Positions 18,241-28,614 of a DNA stretch of 64,000 nt are shown in pieces. The position numbers and the translations under genes were made by a program. This stretch comes from Clostridia bacterium. Lineage in GTDB: Bacteria; Bacillota; Clostridia; Oscillospirales; Acutalibacteraceae. How positions within the stretch are numbered: the first letter of the stretch is position 1; each line of letters starts with the position of its first letter. The stretch covers positions 149,165 to 213,164 of the forward strand of contig JAFQEE010000042.1 in NCBI GenBank assembly GCA_017399175.1. Reading direction: 5' to 3'. The notes beneath the pieces were generated by a model. The model saw only the letters and a list, made by a program, of their open reading frames with translations, ran no database searches and was not told where the DNA came from.

Positions 18241-19914
18241 ATGCTTTCTAATCTGAAAATATCAAATATTGCTATAATTAAAGAAGCTGTTGTTGATTTC
18301 AATAACGGCTTAAATGTTTTGACAGGTGAAACAGGTGCAGGTAAATCAATTATCATTGATGCTATAAATGCAATATTAGGTGAACGCACATCTCGTGAAC
18401 TTATAAGAACAGGCAGTAATAATGCAGAGGTTTCAGCATTTTTTGAAGATATCAATGATAATGTTATTTCAGTTCTTGATGAAATTGGTGTTTCTTGTGA
18501 AGAAGACCGTTCACTTATGATTACAAGAAAAATAACCTCTGACGGTAAAAATGTCTGCAAAGTCAATGGTGTTAGCGTTACTGTTTCTTTATTAAAAAAA
18601 CTTGGACAAGCACTCATAAATGTTCACGGTCAGCTTGATAATCATAATCTTTTAAATGAAGAACTGCATTATACATATATCGATAGTTTTGCAGAAAATG
18701 AGGATATTAGAGAAGACTATGTCAACTCATATAATGAATATTGCAGATGCAAAAAAATGTATGACAGCTTTATTGTTGATGAAAGTGAAAAAGCACGAAA
18801 AGTTGATTTGTTAACATATCAGATTAACGAAATTGAAGAAGCAGATTTAAGAATAGGTGAGTGGGAAGAACTTGAAAATCGTAAAAAGGTTCTCCAGAAT
18901 GCCGAACAATTGTTATCATTAGTCAATAATGCACTTGAATTTTTTGACGGAAATGATAATTTCAATGGTGTTGCTGATTTGTTGAATACAGCATCAACAT
19001 CATTGGTAAAAGCATCAGCTATTGATGAAAACTTAAATAATATTTCCGATACAGTTGCTGATATGTCATATAATATCAATGATTGTGTTGCTGAATTAAA
19101 AAATTTTGTTTATGGTTTTGATATTAATCCTGCTGAAATTGATGAAATCGAAGACAGATTAAGTGTTTTATTCAAATTATCAAAGAAATATGGTTCAACT
19201 GAAGAAGAAATACTTGAATTTTTAGAAAACGCTAAACAAGAACTTGATGACATAACTTTTTCTGACAAGAAAAAAGAAGAATTGTATATCGAATTAAATG
19301 AGAAATATGAAATTCTTTCTGAAAAGGCAAATGTGCTTTCAGAAAATCGTAAAAAATTCGGTGAAATATTTATAAATGCCGTAAAGGAAGAATTATCATT
19401 TCTTGATATGTCTTCAATTAACTTTAAAATTGTTCAGAACAACAAAAACTTTGATGAAACTGGTGCTGATGAAATCTATTTCTTGATTTCTGCTAATGCG
19501 GGTGAAGAACCAAAGCCACTTTCAAAAATTGCATCAGGTGGAGAATTGTCACGAATTATGCTTGCAATTAAAAATGTTCTCGCATCAAAGGATAATATAC
19601 AGACATTGATTTTTGATGAAGTAGATACAGGTGTAAGTGGTCGTGCAGCACAAAAAATCGGTATTAAATTGAAAGAAGTTTCTAAAAACAGACAAGTTCT
19701 TTGTGTTACACATTTAGCACAGATTGCAGCATTTGCAGATAACCATTTCCTTATATCAAAATCAGAAAAAGAGAATAAGACATATACAAGTGTCACATCT
19801 CTTGATTATGATGGAAAAGTTAAGGAATTAGCAAGAATTATCGGCGGAATTGAAGCAACTCAACTATCACTCGATACTGCTGCTGAAATGATTGAAAATG
19901 CAAAGAAATATTGA
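18241..19914 (+). CDS. recN: DNA repair protein RecN
   Basis: SMC-like ATPase acting early in double-strand-break repair. Walker A GETGAGKS is near residue 29, a long coiled-coil-rich middle runs from about 150 to 380, and the ABC signature ASGGELSRIMLAIK is near 430 with Walker B TLIFDEVDTGVSG near 455. Length 557 is normal. The start follows the argR stop by five bases. The stop codon overlaps the -35 box of the tyrS promoter, so recN has no separate terminator visible here. Confidence 0.97.
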   Translation: MLSNLKISNIAIIKEAVVDFNNGLNVLTGETGAGKSIIIDAINAILGERTSRELIRTGSNNAEVSAFFEDINDNVISVLDEIGVSCEEDRSLMITRKITSDGKNVCKVNGVSVTVSLLKKLGQALINVHGQLDNHNLLNEELHYTYIDSFAENEDIREDYVNSYNEYCRCKKMYDSFIVDESEKARKVDLLTYQINEIEEADLRIGEWEELENRKKVLQNAEQLLSLVNNALEFFDGNDNFNGVADLLNTASTSLVKASAIDENLNNISDTVADMSYNINDCVAELKNFVYGFDINPAEIDEIEDRLSVLFKLSKKYGSTEEEILEFLENAKQELDDITFSDKKKEELYIELNEKYEILSEKANVLSENRKKFGEIFINAVKEELSFLDMSSINFKIVQNNKNFDETGADEIYFLISANAGEEPKPLSKIASGGELSRIMLAIKNVLASKDNIQTLIFDEVDTGVSGRAAQKIGIKLKEVSKNRQVLCVTHLAQIAAFADNHFLISKSEKENKTYTSVTSLDYDGKVKELARIIGGIEATQLSLDTAAEMIENAKKY

Positions 19915-19915
19915 C

Positions 19916-19943
19916 TTGACTTTTAATTTTTATTGTGTATAAT
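19916..19943 (+). promoter_or_regulatory. Sigma-A promoter of the tyrS T-box leader
   Basis: TTGACT (19916-19921), a 16-base spacer and a perfect TATAAT (19938-19943). Transcription would start near 19950, immediately before the T-box stem I. Confidence 0.7.
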
Positions 19944-19949
19944 ATTCTC

Positions 19950-20206
19950 AATGACTTTGAAGCGAAGAAGTAATAAGATTTTTACAGTTACAGAGAGTGT
20001 TCGGTTGGTGTAAGGACATACGTAATGCTTATGAAATACATCGTGGAGTTGCACTTTTGAATTAACAGTAGGGAGTGTCGGTTGTACCCGTTACAGTACG
20101 GAGTAATGTCAGTTACTCGTTAAGGCTGTTTATCGTGAGGTAACAGTAAATTGAGGTGGTAACACGGAATTTTTTCGTCCTCTGCATTTTTGCAGGGGAC
20201 TTTTTA
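19950..20206 (+). ncRNA. Tyrosine T-box leader
   Basis: A tRNA-sensing leader RNA that allows tyrS transcription when uncharged tRNA-Tyr accumulates. Stem I begins with the usual GCGAAGAAGTAATAAG and has the AGAGAGTG... GGTTGGTG elements. The specifier region reads GAAATACATC, giving a UAC tyrosine codon followed by a purine. The T-box bulge is the sequence GAGGTGGTAACACGG (20153-20167), whose core pairs with the tRNA acceptor end. The terminator is GTCCTCTGCA (20177-20186) with TGCAGGGGAC (20191-20200) plus five T residues; the T-box strand would form the antiterminator. The specifier agrees with the downstream gene. Confidence 0.93.
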
Positions 20207-20224
20207 ATTTTTATGGAGGTAATT

Positions 20225-21451
20225 ATGAAAGTTTATGAAGAACTCGTTGCTCGTGGACTTATAGCCCAAGTAACAAATGAAGAAGAAATCAAAAATCTTG
20301 TAAATGAAGGTAAAGCAGTATTCTATATCGGTTTTGACCCAACTGCTGACAGCTTGCACGTTGGTCACTTTATGGCACTTTGCCTTATGAAGAGATTACA
20401 GATGGCCGGTAACAAGCCAATCGCTCTTATTGGTGGCGGTACAGCAATGATTGGTGACCCATCAGGCAGAAGCGATATGCGTCAGATGATGACGAAAGAA
20501 ACAATCCAGCATAACTGTGATTGCTTTAAAAAGCAAATGAGCCGTTTTATTGATTTCTCAGAAGGTAAGGCACTTATGGTTAACAATGCTGACTGGCTTC
20601 TTGACCTTAACTATGTTGATGTACTTCGTGAGGTTGGTGCTTGCTTCAGCGTTAACAGAATGCTTGCTGCAGAATGTTATAAGCAGAGAATGGAAAAAGG
20701 TCTTTCATTCCTTGAATTCAACTATATGATTATGCAGAGTTATGACTTCTATGAACTTTTCCAGAAATACGGTTGCAATATGCAGTTCGGTGGTGACGAC
20801 CAGTGGAGCAATATGCTTGGTGGTACTGAGCTTATCCGTAGAAAGCTTGGTAAAGATGCTCACGCTATGACAATTACACTTCTTCTTAATTCAGAAGGTA
20901 AGAAGATGGGTAAAACACAGTCAGGAGCAGTTTGGCTTGACCCTAATAAGACATCACCATTCGATTTCTATCAGTATTGGCGAAATGTTGACGATGCTGA
21001 CGTTCTTAAATGCATCAGAATGCTTACATTCTTACCAATGGAAGAAATTGAAAAGATGGATTCTTGGGAAGGCAGTCAGTTAAATACTGCTAAAGAAATC
21101 CTTGCATTTGAACTTACAAAGCTTGTTCATGGTGAAGAAGAGGCTAACAAGGCTCAGGAGGGCGCAAGAGCACTTTTCTCAGGTAAGGGAAATACAGATA
21201 ATATGCCAACAGTAGAACTTACTGCAGACGATTTTAACGACGATAGCGTACTTGTTGCTGATATTATGATTAAAGCAGGTATTGCAAAGTCAAAAGGTGA
21301 GTGCCGTCGTCTTATTGAACAGGGTGGCGTTTCTGTTGACGACGAAAAGGTTACAGAGCCATTCAAATCACTTTCTAAAGCTGATTTTGAAAAGGGATAT
21401 GTAATCATTAAGAAAGGTAAAAAAGTCTTCTACAAGGCAATTATAGCTTAA
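20225..21451 (+). CDS. tyrS: Tyrosyl-tRNA synthetase
   Basis: Class I aminoacyl-tRNA synthetase charging tRNA-Tyr. The HIGH signature appears as HVGH near residue 48 and the KMSKS loop as KKMGKTQSG near 230. A C-terminal S4-like RNA-binding domain ([16 protein letters not shown], about 350) is present. Length is 408 residues from the ATG at 20225, which has GGAGGT five bases upstream; an in-frame upstream GTG at 20156 would lie inside the T-box and is not used. Controlled by the preceding T-box. Confidence 0.98.
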   Translation: MKVYEELVARGLIAQVTNEEEIKNLVNEGKAVFYIGFDPTADSLHVGHFMALCLMKRLQMAGNKPIALIGGGTAMIGDPSGRSDMRQMMTKETIQHNCDCFKKQMSRFIDFSEGKALMVNNADWLLDLNYVDVLREVGACFSVNRMLAAECYKQRMEKGLSFLEFNYMIMQSYDFYELFQKYGCNMQFGGDDQWSNMLGGTELIRRKLGKDAHAMTITLLLNSEGKKMGKTQSGAVWLDPNKTSPFDFYQYWRNVDDADVLKCIRMLTFLPMEEIEKMDSWEGSQLNTAKEILAFELTKLVHGEEEANKAQEGARALFSGKGNTDNMPTVELTADDFNDDSVLVADIMIKAGIAKSKGECRRLIEQGGVSVDDEKVTEPFKSLSKADFEKGYVIIKKGKKVFYKAIIA

Positions 21452-21468
21452 TTTATATACTTAAACCT

Positions 21469-21515
21469 AATAGCGAGAAACTATCATTTGTAAATAACGA
21501 TAGTTTCTCGCTATT
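21469..21515. terminator. Long inverted repeat downstream of tyrS, probable terminator
   Basis: AATAGCGAGAAACTATC (21469-21485) pairs perfectly with GATAGTTTCTCGCTATT (21499-21515), a 17-bp stem with a 13-base loop. It lacks a strong T-run (ATATCGTTAT follows). It lies 18 bases after tyrS, so a terminator role is likely. Confidence 0.6.
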
Positions 21516-21579
21516 ATATCGTTATATGTGGTTTTTTGTATGTTAATCACCAAAACACATTCATTCTACGAATCATAGG

Positions 21580-21608
21580 TTGATGTTTTAATATAATTTT
21601 CGTATAAT
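21580..21608 (+). promoter_or_regulatory. Sigma-A promoter of the XRE regulator gene
   Basis: TTGATG (21580-21585), a 17-base spacer and TATAAT (21603-21608), with the start codon 23 bases downstream of the -10 box. Confidence 0.6.
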
Positions 21609-21630
21609 TTACCTGAAAGAAGTTGATTAT

Positions 21631-22698
21631 ATGAACCCAGAAAAAACAGGTGCTTTTATTGCGACACAGCGAAAGCAGAAACAAATGACTCAAAAAGATT
21701 TAGCAAACAAAATAGGTGTTACAGACAAAGCCATTTCACGTTGGGAAACAGGTAAAGGATATCCTGATATTGAAATTATACCTTCGTTAGCGGAGGCTCT
21801 TTCTGTTACTCTTACAGAATTGTTGAATGGTGAAACTGTACCAAAAGAACAACTCATTACAGTAGCAGATACAAATTTAAATTATGTGTGTAAAAAAGCC
21901 TTAAAAAAACGCAAAAAATATATAAGAAGTATCATCGCAATCTCAATCGTTGCATTTATCATTGTTGTAATATTGATAGCTTCAAATATATTTTTGATAA
22001 ATAAATCTAAAGATTTGATAGGTTCTAATAATTGCATCGCAGCAAATGATTATTCATACATTATGTATTATGATGAAAAATACATTCCGTTAAATACAGG
22101 CTACATATCAAAAGGTATTCCATCTGAAAATGGTGCGTATGATTGCGTACTTGGTGAGCAATCAGTTTATGAAGTGAAAGTCGATGGTAGTACATTATTA
22201 TACAAAATGTTATTTGGCGAATCACTATATTCCGTAAAAGGTGTAGTAGATGATGATATTATCTTTTTAGAAACAGACTATGATTTTTTATCCACACAAT
22301 ACTATGTGAAAGAAAATAAATATGATTATTACAATCAAATGTTGTTGGTTGCTCAACCAATAGATTACTATGTTCAGATAGAACAAAAAGACTTGAATAT
22401 AAAAAATGTTGCTGTCAGCAGTAGTATTGTACAAGCAATAAAAGATGCGGAAAAAGGTGATGTTGATACAACTGTTAAAACCAGTACTTACCGTAGCAAG
22501 GGCGAAGAGTTTATTCCTGTATTAGCATTTGAAGAAAACCATATTTTCTATCAATTTCAGGGTGAACTTTTGTATAAAAACGGAAAATATTATTGGTATG
22601 GATATCATGGATTACCTGATTATTCTAGTCATCCCTATCTTATAGATGAATCGTATTATAATGAACTTAATAAACTATTTTCATACTTATATGAATAA
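21631..22698 (+). CDS. Membrane-anchored XRE-family transcriptional regulator
   Basis: A 355-residue protein with an N-terminal helix-turn-helix of the Cro/C1 type (about residues 6-62: TQKDLANKIGVTDKAISRWE is the HTH core) joined to one transmembrane helix at about 105-125 after a basic stretch (KKALKKRKKYIRS). The C-terminal 230 residues are predicted outside the cell and resemble nothing I recognise. This one-component architecture suggests an extracellular signal acting on a DNA-binding domain inside. It is monocistronic with its own promoter and a terminator shared with dapB. Targets and ligand are unknown. Confidence 0.85.
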   Translation: MNPEKTGAFIATQRKQKQMTQKDLANKIGVTDKAISRWETGKGYPDIEIIPSLAEALSVTLTELLNGETVPKEQLITVADTNLNYVCKKALKKRKKYIRSIIAISIVAFIIVVILIASNIFLINKSKDLIGSNNCIAANDYSYIMYYDEKYIPLNTGYISKGIPSENGAYDCVLGEQSVYEVKVDGSTLLYKMLFGESLYSVKGVVDDDIIFLETDYDFLSTQYYVKENKYDYYNQMLLVAQPIDYYVQIEQKDLNIKNVAVSSSIVQAIKDAEKGDVDTTVKTSTYRSKGEEFIPVLAFEENHIFYQFQGELLYKNGKYYWYGYHGLPDYSSHPYLIDESYYNELNKLFSYLYE

Positions 22699-22700
22699 AT

Positions 22701-22730
22701 AAGGCTTACTGAAATCAATCAGTAAGCCTT
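22701..22730. terminator. Bidirectional terminator between the XRE gene and dapB
   Basis: AAGGCTTACTGA (22701-22712) pairs with TCAGTAAGCCTT (22719-22730), a 12-bp perfect stem with a six-base loop between the convergent genes, with moderate T content on either side. Confidence 0.8.
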
Positions 22731-22747
22731 TACTTATAGTTAGTTTA

Positions 22748-23500
22748 TTATTCATTAACAAAATCTTTCATTGAGTACAATCCTGGTGCTTTACTAACAA
22801 GGAATAATCCTGCATTAACTGAACCATTTGCAAATAATTGCTTTGAATATGCTGAATGTGAAATCTTGATTACTTCATCAGGACCTGCAAAAATGATTTC
22901 GTGTTCTCCAACAATTGTACCACCACGAACAGCGTGAATACCAATTTCATTCTTTGTTCGTTTCATTCTCTTTGAATGACGGTCAAACTCATATATTGGT
23001 TTTTCATCGAGTGCTTCTGAAATTGAATCAGCAAGCATTAATGCAGTACCGCTTGGTGCATCAATTTTTTGATTATGGTGTGCTTCAACAATTTCAATAT
23101 CAAAACTTCCCTGAAGAACTTTAGCAGCCTTTTTAGCAAGTTCAGAAACAAGACTCACACCAATTGACATATTAGCTGAAAAGAAGAGGGGAACATCATT
23201 TGATGAAACTTTAATTGATTCAATTTGTTCCTCATTAAGTCCTGTTGTTGCAATAACTGCAGGAACCTTCTTCTCCTTAGCAAAAGTAAGTAAATCATTA
23301 AGAACTGACGGATGAGAAAAGTCAATAATCACATCAGCATCCACATTTATTTCACTAAATGATTTGAAAATTGGAAATGAGCATTCTTCCTTTGCAATAT
23401 CAACACCTGCAACAATCTTGCAATCGTTTCTGTTCCCGACACAAGCAGTAATTGCTTTTCCCATTTTACCAAGTGCACCACTTAAAATAATCCTTGTCAT
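22748..23500 (-). CDS. dapB: 4-hydroxy-tetrahydrodipicolinate reductase
   Basis: NAD(P)H-dependent reductase in the diaminopimelate/lysine pathway. The nucleotide-binding loop GALGKMGKAI is at residues 8-17. The catalytic region EAHHNQKIDAPSGTALMLAD is near 137-156, with its HH pair and the KxDAPSGTA motif, and a GIHAVRGGTIVGEHEI segment follows near 190. Length 250 matches short Firmicutes forms. It is the last gene of the asd-dapA-dapB operon governed by the lysine riboswitch. The start has a CGTGAAAAA upstream sequence after dapA. Confidence 0.97.
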   Translation of the reverse strand: MTRIILSGALGKMGKAITACVGNRNDCKIVAGVDIAKEECSFPIFKSFSEINVDADVIIDFSHPSVLNDLLTFAKEKKVPAVIATTGLNEEQIESIKVSSNDVPLFFSANMSIGVSLVSELAKKAAKVLQGSFDIEIVEAHHNQKIDAPSGTALMLADSISEALDEKPIYEFDRHSKRMKRTKNEIGIHAVRGGTIVGEHEIIFAGPDEVIKISHSAYSKQLFANGSVNAGLFLVSKAPGLYSMKDFVNE

Positions 23501-23523
23501 TTTTTCACGTCCAATAAATAAAA

Positions 23524-24414
23524 TCAGATTAAGTTATATTTTTTAAGTATTGATTCAAGTTTTGCTGTTTTAGCATCTTCCATTTCACAAAGTGGCATAC
23601 GGAGTGGACCTACATCAAAGCCCATCATTCTCATAGCAACCTTAACAGGAATTGGGTTAACATCCATAAACATTGCATTGATAAGGTCAAGATATTTAAG
23701 CTGAAGTTCAGCACTTTCCTTAACCTTGCCTTCAAGATAAAGTGTTGGAATGTTATGTGCAAGTTTTGGACAGATGTTTGAAAGAACAGAAATTACACCC
23801 TTACCACCAAGTGACATAAGAGGTACAATCTGGTCATCGTTACCTGAATAAACATCAAGCTTATCACCACAAAGTGCAATAGTTTCAGCAATCTGTGAAA
23901 TATTACCGCTTGCTTCTTTTGTAGCAATGATGTTCTTATGTTCACAAAGCTCTGCATAGGTGCTTGGAAGAACATTAACACCTGTTCTGCTTGGAACATT
24001 ATAAATAATAATTGGCTTTGATGTGTTATCAGCAATTGCCTGATAATGCTTTACAAGACCACGCTGTGAGCATTTATTGTAATAAGGTGTAACAACAAGC
24101 ATAGCATCAGCACCTGCTTTTTCAGCATCATTAGAAAGTTCAATAGCATATGCTGTTTCGTTACTACCTGTACCTGCAATAACAGGAATTCTATGATTAA
24201 CAACATCACAAGTAAATTTGATTACATCTGAATGTTCTTTTGGTGTAAGAGTTGCACTTTCACCTGTAGTACCGCAAATAACAATTGAGTCAGTACCATT
24301 AGCAATATGATATTCCAAAAGATTTTCAAGTGACTTATAATTAACACTTAAATCGTCATTGAATGGTGTTACAATAGCAACACCGCAACCTGTAAAAATA
24401 GGATTGTTACTCAT
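23524..24414 (-). CDS. dapA: 4-hydroxy-tetrahydrodipicolinate synthase
   Basis: Condenses pyruvate with aspartate semialdehyde, the committed step of lysine synthesis. It is a TIM-barrel aldolase with CGTTGESATLTP near residue 45, catalytic tyrosine in IIYNVPSRTG near 135 and the Schiff-base lysine in IATKEASGN near 162. Length 296 is normal. Two ATGs are in frame; I choose the one at 24414 because AAGGAG lies eight bases upstream, whereas it would be only two bases from the first ATG (24420). Located between asd and dapB. Confidence 0.97.
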   Translation of the reverse strand: MSNNPIFTGCGVAIVTPFNDDLSVNYKSLENLLEYHIANGTDSIVICGTTGESATLTPKEHSDVIKFTCDVVNHRIPVIAGTGSNETAYAIELSNDAEKAGADAMLVVTPYYNKCSQRGLVKHYQAIADNTSKPIIIYNVPSRTGVNVLPSTYAELCEHKNIIATKEASGNISQIAETIALCGDKLDVYSGNDDQIVPLMSLGGKGVISVLSNICPKLAHNIPTLYLEGKVKESAELQLKYLDLINAMFMDVNPIPVKVAMRMMGFDVGPLRMPLCEMEDAKTAKLESILKKYNLI

Positions 24415-24437
24415 AATCATTTCTCCTTAATTGGAAA

Positions 24438-25517
24438 TTAGTCCATATAACCTTCTGCACAAAGAAGCTCTGCCATAAGAACAGCACCACCTGCAGCACC
24501 ACGAAGTGTGTTGTGTGAAAGACAAACAAATTTGTAATCGTACTGTGTATCTTCACGAAGACGACCAACTGAAATTGCCATACCGCCTTCAAGGTCACGA
24601 TGCATTTTTGTCTGTGGCATATTGTCTTCTTCAAAATAGTTAAGGAACTGCTTTGGAGCGTGAGGAAGTTCTAATTCCTGTGCACGACCTGCAAAGTCTT
24701 TCCATATATTTAATATTTCTTCTTTTGATGGTTTATTCTCAAATCTTACGAAAACTGCACCCATATGACCGTTTGAAACAGGAACACGGATACACTGTGC
24801 TGTGAAGTTAGGTGATGTTGCAGGAACGATTTCGTCGCCTTCAACTTTACCCCAAATTTTAAGAGGTTCTTTTTCACTCTTTTCTTCTTCGCCACCAATG
24901 TATGGAATTACATTGTCAATCATATCAGGCCATGTTTCGAATGTTTTACCTGCACCTGAAATTGCCTGATATGTACAAACGAGCACATCTTTAATACCGA
25001 ACTTTGAAAGAGGGAAAAGGGCAGGAACATAACTTTGAAGTGAGCAGTTTGATTTAACTGCAATAAAACCACGCTTTGTACCAAGTCTTTTTCTCTGTGC
25101 AGGAATGATTTCTGCGTGTTCTGCATTAAGTTCAGGAACAATCATTGGAACATCAGGAGTATGTCTGTGTGCACTGTTGTTTGAGATAACAGGACATTCA
25201 GCCTTTGCATATGCTTCTTCCAATGCCTTAATTTCATCTTTCTTCATATCAACAGCACAGAAAACAAAGTCAACCTGTGAAGCAATTTTTTCGATATCAG
25301 CAGTAGCATCCATAACAACAATATCTTTCATTGCTTCAGGAATTTCTACATCCATACACCATTTACTACCTACAGCATCTGAATATTTTTTACCTGCTGA
25401 ACGCGGACTTGCTGCAAGAACCTTAACATCGAACCAAGGATGGTTATCTAAAAGTGTCATAAAACGCTGACCAACCATACCTGTTGCACCGATTACACCT
25501 ACATTATACTTTTTCAC
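24438..25517 (-). CDS. asd: Aspartate-semialdehyde dehydrogenase (archaeal/fungal type)
   Basis: Reduces aspartyl phosphate to aspartate semialdehyde with NADPH. The N-terminal Rossmann loop is GVIGATGMVGQRF (residues 7-19), the catalytic cysteine lies in VKSNCSLQ near 155 and the base region is ISGAGKTFETWPD near 185. Length 359 and the C-terminal LSHNTLRGAAGGAVLMAE pattern fit the archaeal/fungal ASADH subclass rather than the usual bacterial one. It is the first gene of the lysine operon, with GGAGGTAATTTCAAG before its start GTG/ATG region and a lysine riboswitch further upstream. Confidence 0.95.
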   Translation of the reverse strand: MKKYNVGVIGATGMVGQRFMTLLDNHPWFDVKVLAASPRSAGKKYSDAVGSKWCMDVEIPEAMKDIVVMDATADIEKIASQVDFVFCAVDMKKDEIKALEEAYAKAECPVISNNSAHRHTPDVPMIVPELNAEHAEIIPAQRKRLGTKRGFIAVKSNCSLQSYVPALFPLSKFGIKDVLVCTYQAISGAGKTFETWPDMIDNVIPYIGGEEEKSEKEPLKIWGKVEGDEIVPATSPNFTAQCIRVPVSNGHMGAVFVRFENKPSKEEILNIWKDFAGRAQELELPHAPKQFLNYFEEDNMPQTKMHRDLEGGMAISVGRLREDTQYDYKFVCLSHNTLRGAAGGAVLMAELLCAEGYMD

Positions 25518-25554
25518 TTGAAATTACCTCCAAAAAATGATATTATATCATTCG

Positions 25555-25797
25555 TTATAAAAAATCAGTAATGATTTTGCCACCATTACTGATAAAAAAT
25601 ACAAAGTATTACTGACAGTTGTCATAATACGAAAGCACTCCATCAAATAATGATGACAGTTGCATTACTGTTAATAATACAACCAGAAAAACAAATCCCA
25701 AGCCCTGTTTTTTCTTCGGCAACAAACCCTTTCACGCCTTATCAAAAACTCTTGGGAGTTTCAAAAACGCTACTGATTTTTATTGCGCCTCAATCGC
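25555..25797 (-). ncRNA. Lysine riboswitch (L box) with terminator
   Basis: The minus-strand leader of asd carries the conserved lysine-riboswitch elements in order: GAGGCGC, AGTAGC, AAGGCGTGAAAGGG, GCCGAAG, CTTGGG, CTGGTTGTATT, AACTGTCATC and the closing GGAGTGCTTTCG (the last at about 25630-25642). It is followed by an intrinsic terminator: ATCAGTAATG/CATTACTGAT (25564-25573 and 25584-25593) with a T6 tract (25558-25563, minus strand). Lysine binding should favour termination, switching off asd-dapA-dapB. The family is known; the match here is by eye. Confidence 0.92.
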
Positions 25798-25803
25798 TCT
25801 TAT

Positions 25804-25832
25804 ATAATACCATTATAGAGCCTTTGTGTCAA
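25804..25832 (-). promoter_or_regulatory. Sigma-A promoter of the lysine operon
   Basis: Minus strand TTGACA (25827-25832), a 17-base spacer and TATTAT (25804-25809). Transcription would begin near 25797, just before the riboswitch P1 strand. Confidence 0.7.
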
Positions 25833-25871
25833 ACATTTTTAATAATTTCTATATTTTAACGGAGAAACCCT

Positions 25872-26900
25872 ATGAAAAAATCTGATTTTTATTACGATTT
25901 ACCCAAAGAATTGATTGCTCAGACACCTATTGAGCCTCGTGACCACTCAAGAATGATGGTTTTATCCCGTTCTGATGATAAAGTTGAACATAAACATTTT
26001 TATGATTTTATAGATTATCTTAATCCCGGTGACTGTTTAATTTTAAATAATACAAGAGTCCTTCCTGCACGTATTTATGGTGTAAAAAAAGACACTGGTG
26101 CTGTTGTTGAATTCTTACTACTTAATAATTTAGGTAATGATAGATGGGAATGTATCACAGGTCCGGGTAAAAGAGCAAAAGTTGATACAGAATTTTCATT
26201 TGGTGATGGAATTCTTTCTTGTAAGGTTATAGAAATTCTTGAAAACGGAAACAGAATTGCTGAATTCTATTATGAAGCTTCAAATATTTATGAAGTTCTT
26301 GATAAGGTTGGTGAAATGCCATTACCACATTATATTACTGAAAAACTTGAAGATAAAGAACGATATCAGACTGTTTATTCAAAGGAATTGGGTTCTGCCG
26401 CTGCACCCACAGCAGGATTGCATTTTACTGATGAAATAATCTCCAAAATACAGGAAAAAGGCATTGAAATCGGATATGTGACACTACATGTTGGTATTGG
26501 TACATTCAGACCTGTAAAAGCTGAAAATATCGAAGACCACGAAATGCATTCGGAACATTATCATATCCCAAAAGAAACCGCTGATTTAATTAACGAAACA
26601 AAGAAAAACGGTGGTAGAGTTGTTGGTGTCGGTACAACTTGTTGCCGTACACTTGAAAGTGTAATGCAAAGTCAATGTGAAATGAAAGAATTTGATGATT
26701 GGACTAATATTTTTATTTATCCGGGATACAAATTCAAATGTGTCGATGCATTACTTACAAATTTTCATTTGCCTGAAAGTACACTCGTAATGCTTGTTTC
26801 AGCATTTTATAACAGAGAAAAAGTTCTTGATGCTTATAAAGTTGCAGTTGAAGAAAAATATAGATTTTTCAGTTTCGGCGATTGTATGTTTATCTATTAA
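25872..26900 (+). CDS. queA: S-adenosylmethionine:tRNA ribosyltransferase-isomerase QueA
   Basis: Transfers and isomerises the ribose of SAM onto preQ1 in tRNA, forming epoxyqueuosine. The 342-residue sequence begins with the family start [25 protein letters not shown] and contains the conserved [11 protein letters not shown] (about 176), [13 protein letters not shown]-like [13 protein letters not shown] (about 203) and [20 protein letters not shown] (about 292). It precedes tgt by nine bases in a queuosine operon. ACGGAGAAA is the ribosome site. I found no clear preQ1 riboswitch upstream; the preceding 350 bases carry the divergent lysine leader. Confidence 0.97.
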   Translation: MKKSDFYYDLPKELIAQTPIEPRDHSRMMVLSRSDDKVEHKHFYDFIDYLNPGDCLILNNTRVLPARIYGVKKDTGAVVEFLLLNNLGNDRWECITGPGKRAKVDTEFSFGDGILSCKVIEILENGNRIAEFYYEASNIYEVLDKVGEMPLPHYITEKLEDKERYQTVYSKELGSAAAPTAGLHFTDEIISKIQEKGIEIGYVTLHVGIGTFRPVKAENIEDHEMHSEHYHIPKETADLINETKKNGGRVVGVGTTCCRTLESVMQSQCEMKEFDDWTNIFIYPGYKFKCVDALLTNFHLPESTLVMLVSAFYNREKVLDAYKVAVEEKYRFFSFGDCMFIY

Positions 26901-28040
<1,140 letters not shown>

Positions 28041-28067
28041 AAGTATTCACAAATTTTAGAAATTGAC

Positions 28068-28096
28068 TTGCATATTTTTGATTTATTATGTATAAT
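28068..28096 (+). promoter_or_regulatory. Sigma-A promoter of yajC
   Basis: TTGCAT (28068-28073), a 17-base spacer and a perfect TATAAT (28091-28096). An overlapping TTGACT at 28063 would give a 22-base spacer and is less likely. Confidence 0.55.
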
Positions 28097-28137
28097 GTTT
28101 AAGTTGTAAATTATTTCATTTATTGGAGGATATTAAA

Positions 28138-28557
28138 ATGAACGAATTTTTAACATTTGCAATGTTAGGTGCACCTGCTGAAGGTGCCGAGGGTGCACAG
28201 GGTAGTCCAATGCCAATGATTCTTATGATGGTTGCTCTTTTTGCTGCAATGTATTTCTTTACAATCAGACCACAGAAAAAACAGCAGAAAATGGAACAGG
28301 AAATTCGTGAAAACACACAGATTGGTGATGAAATCACAACAATTGGTGGTATCTGCGGTAAAGTTGTTTCTGTAAAAGACGATACAATCGTTATTGAAAC
28401 AGGTTCTGACAGAGTAAAGATTAAATTTAAGAAATACGCTATTCAGACAAACCATACTGCTAATGAAAAGGTTCAGGCAGAACGCGAGGCTGCTAGAGCT
28501 GCTATGCAGGAAAAGAAAGCAAAGAAGTCAAAGAAAAAAGACAAGGACGCTGAATAA
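28138..28557 (+). CDS. yajC: Preprotein translocase subunit YajC
   Basis: Small accessory protein of the SecDF-YajC complex. One membrane helix at about residues 22-42 (MPMILMMVALFAAMYFFTIR) is followed by RPQKKQQKMEQE and the conserved core IGDEITTIGGICGKVVSVKDD near 68, then a basic tail. Length is 139 residues from the ATG at 28138, which has GGAGGA nine bases upstream. No secD or secF is nearby. It is followed by a strong terminator. Confidence 0.95.
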   Translation: MNEFLTFAMLGAPAEGAEGAQGSPMPMILMMVALFAAMYFFTIRPQKKQQKMEQEIRENTQIGDEITTIGGICGKVVSVKDDTIVIETGSDRVKIKFKKYAIQTNHTANEKVQAEREAARAAMQEKKAKKSKKKDKDAE

Positions 28558-28577
28558 TTTATCATAAAATTTTATTT

Positions 28578-28612
28578 CCCCTCATATTCTTTATTGAATG
28601 TGAGGGGTTTTT
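28578..28612 (+). terminator. Terminator after yajC
   Basis: CCCCTCATATTC (28578-28589) pairs with GAATGTGAGGGG (28596-28607), followed by TTTTTC. The GAGGGG of its 3' arm also lies where the next gene's ribosome site should be, so termination and translation of that gene may compete. Confidence 0.8.
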
Positions 28613-28614
28613 CT

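Noticed and set aside
25783-25808. Plus-strand promoter for queA (TTGCGC with TATAAT)
   Set aside because: The spacer is only 14 bases and the sequence is explained by the minus-strand lysine-operon promoter; queA promoter remains unidentified.
25650-25859. A 69-codon plus-strand open frame
   Set aside because: It lies wholly in the lysine riboswitch and promoter region of the minus strand, has no ribosome site and a sequence unlike any gene.
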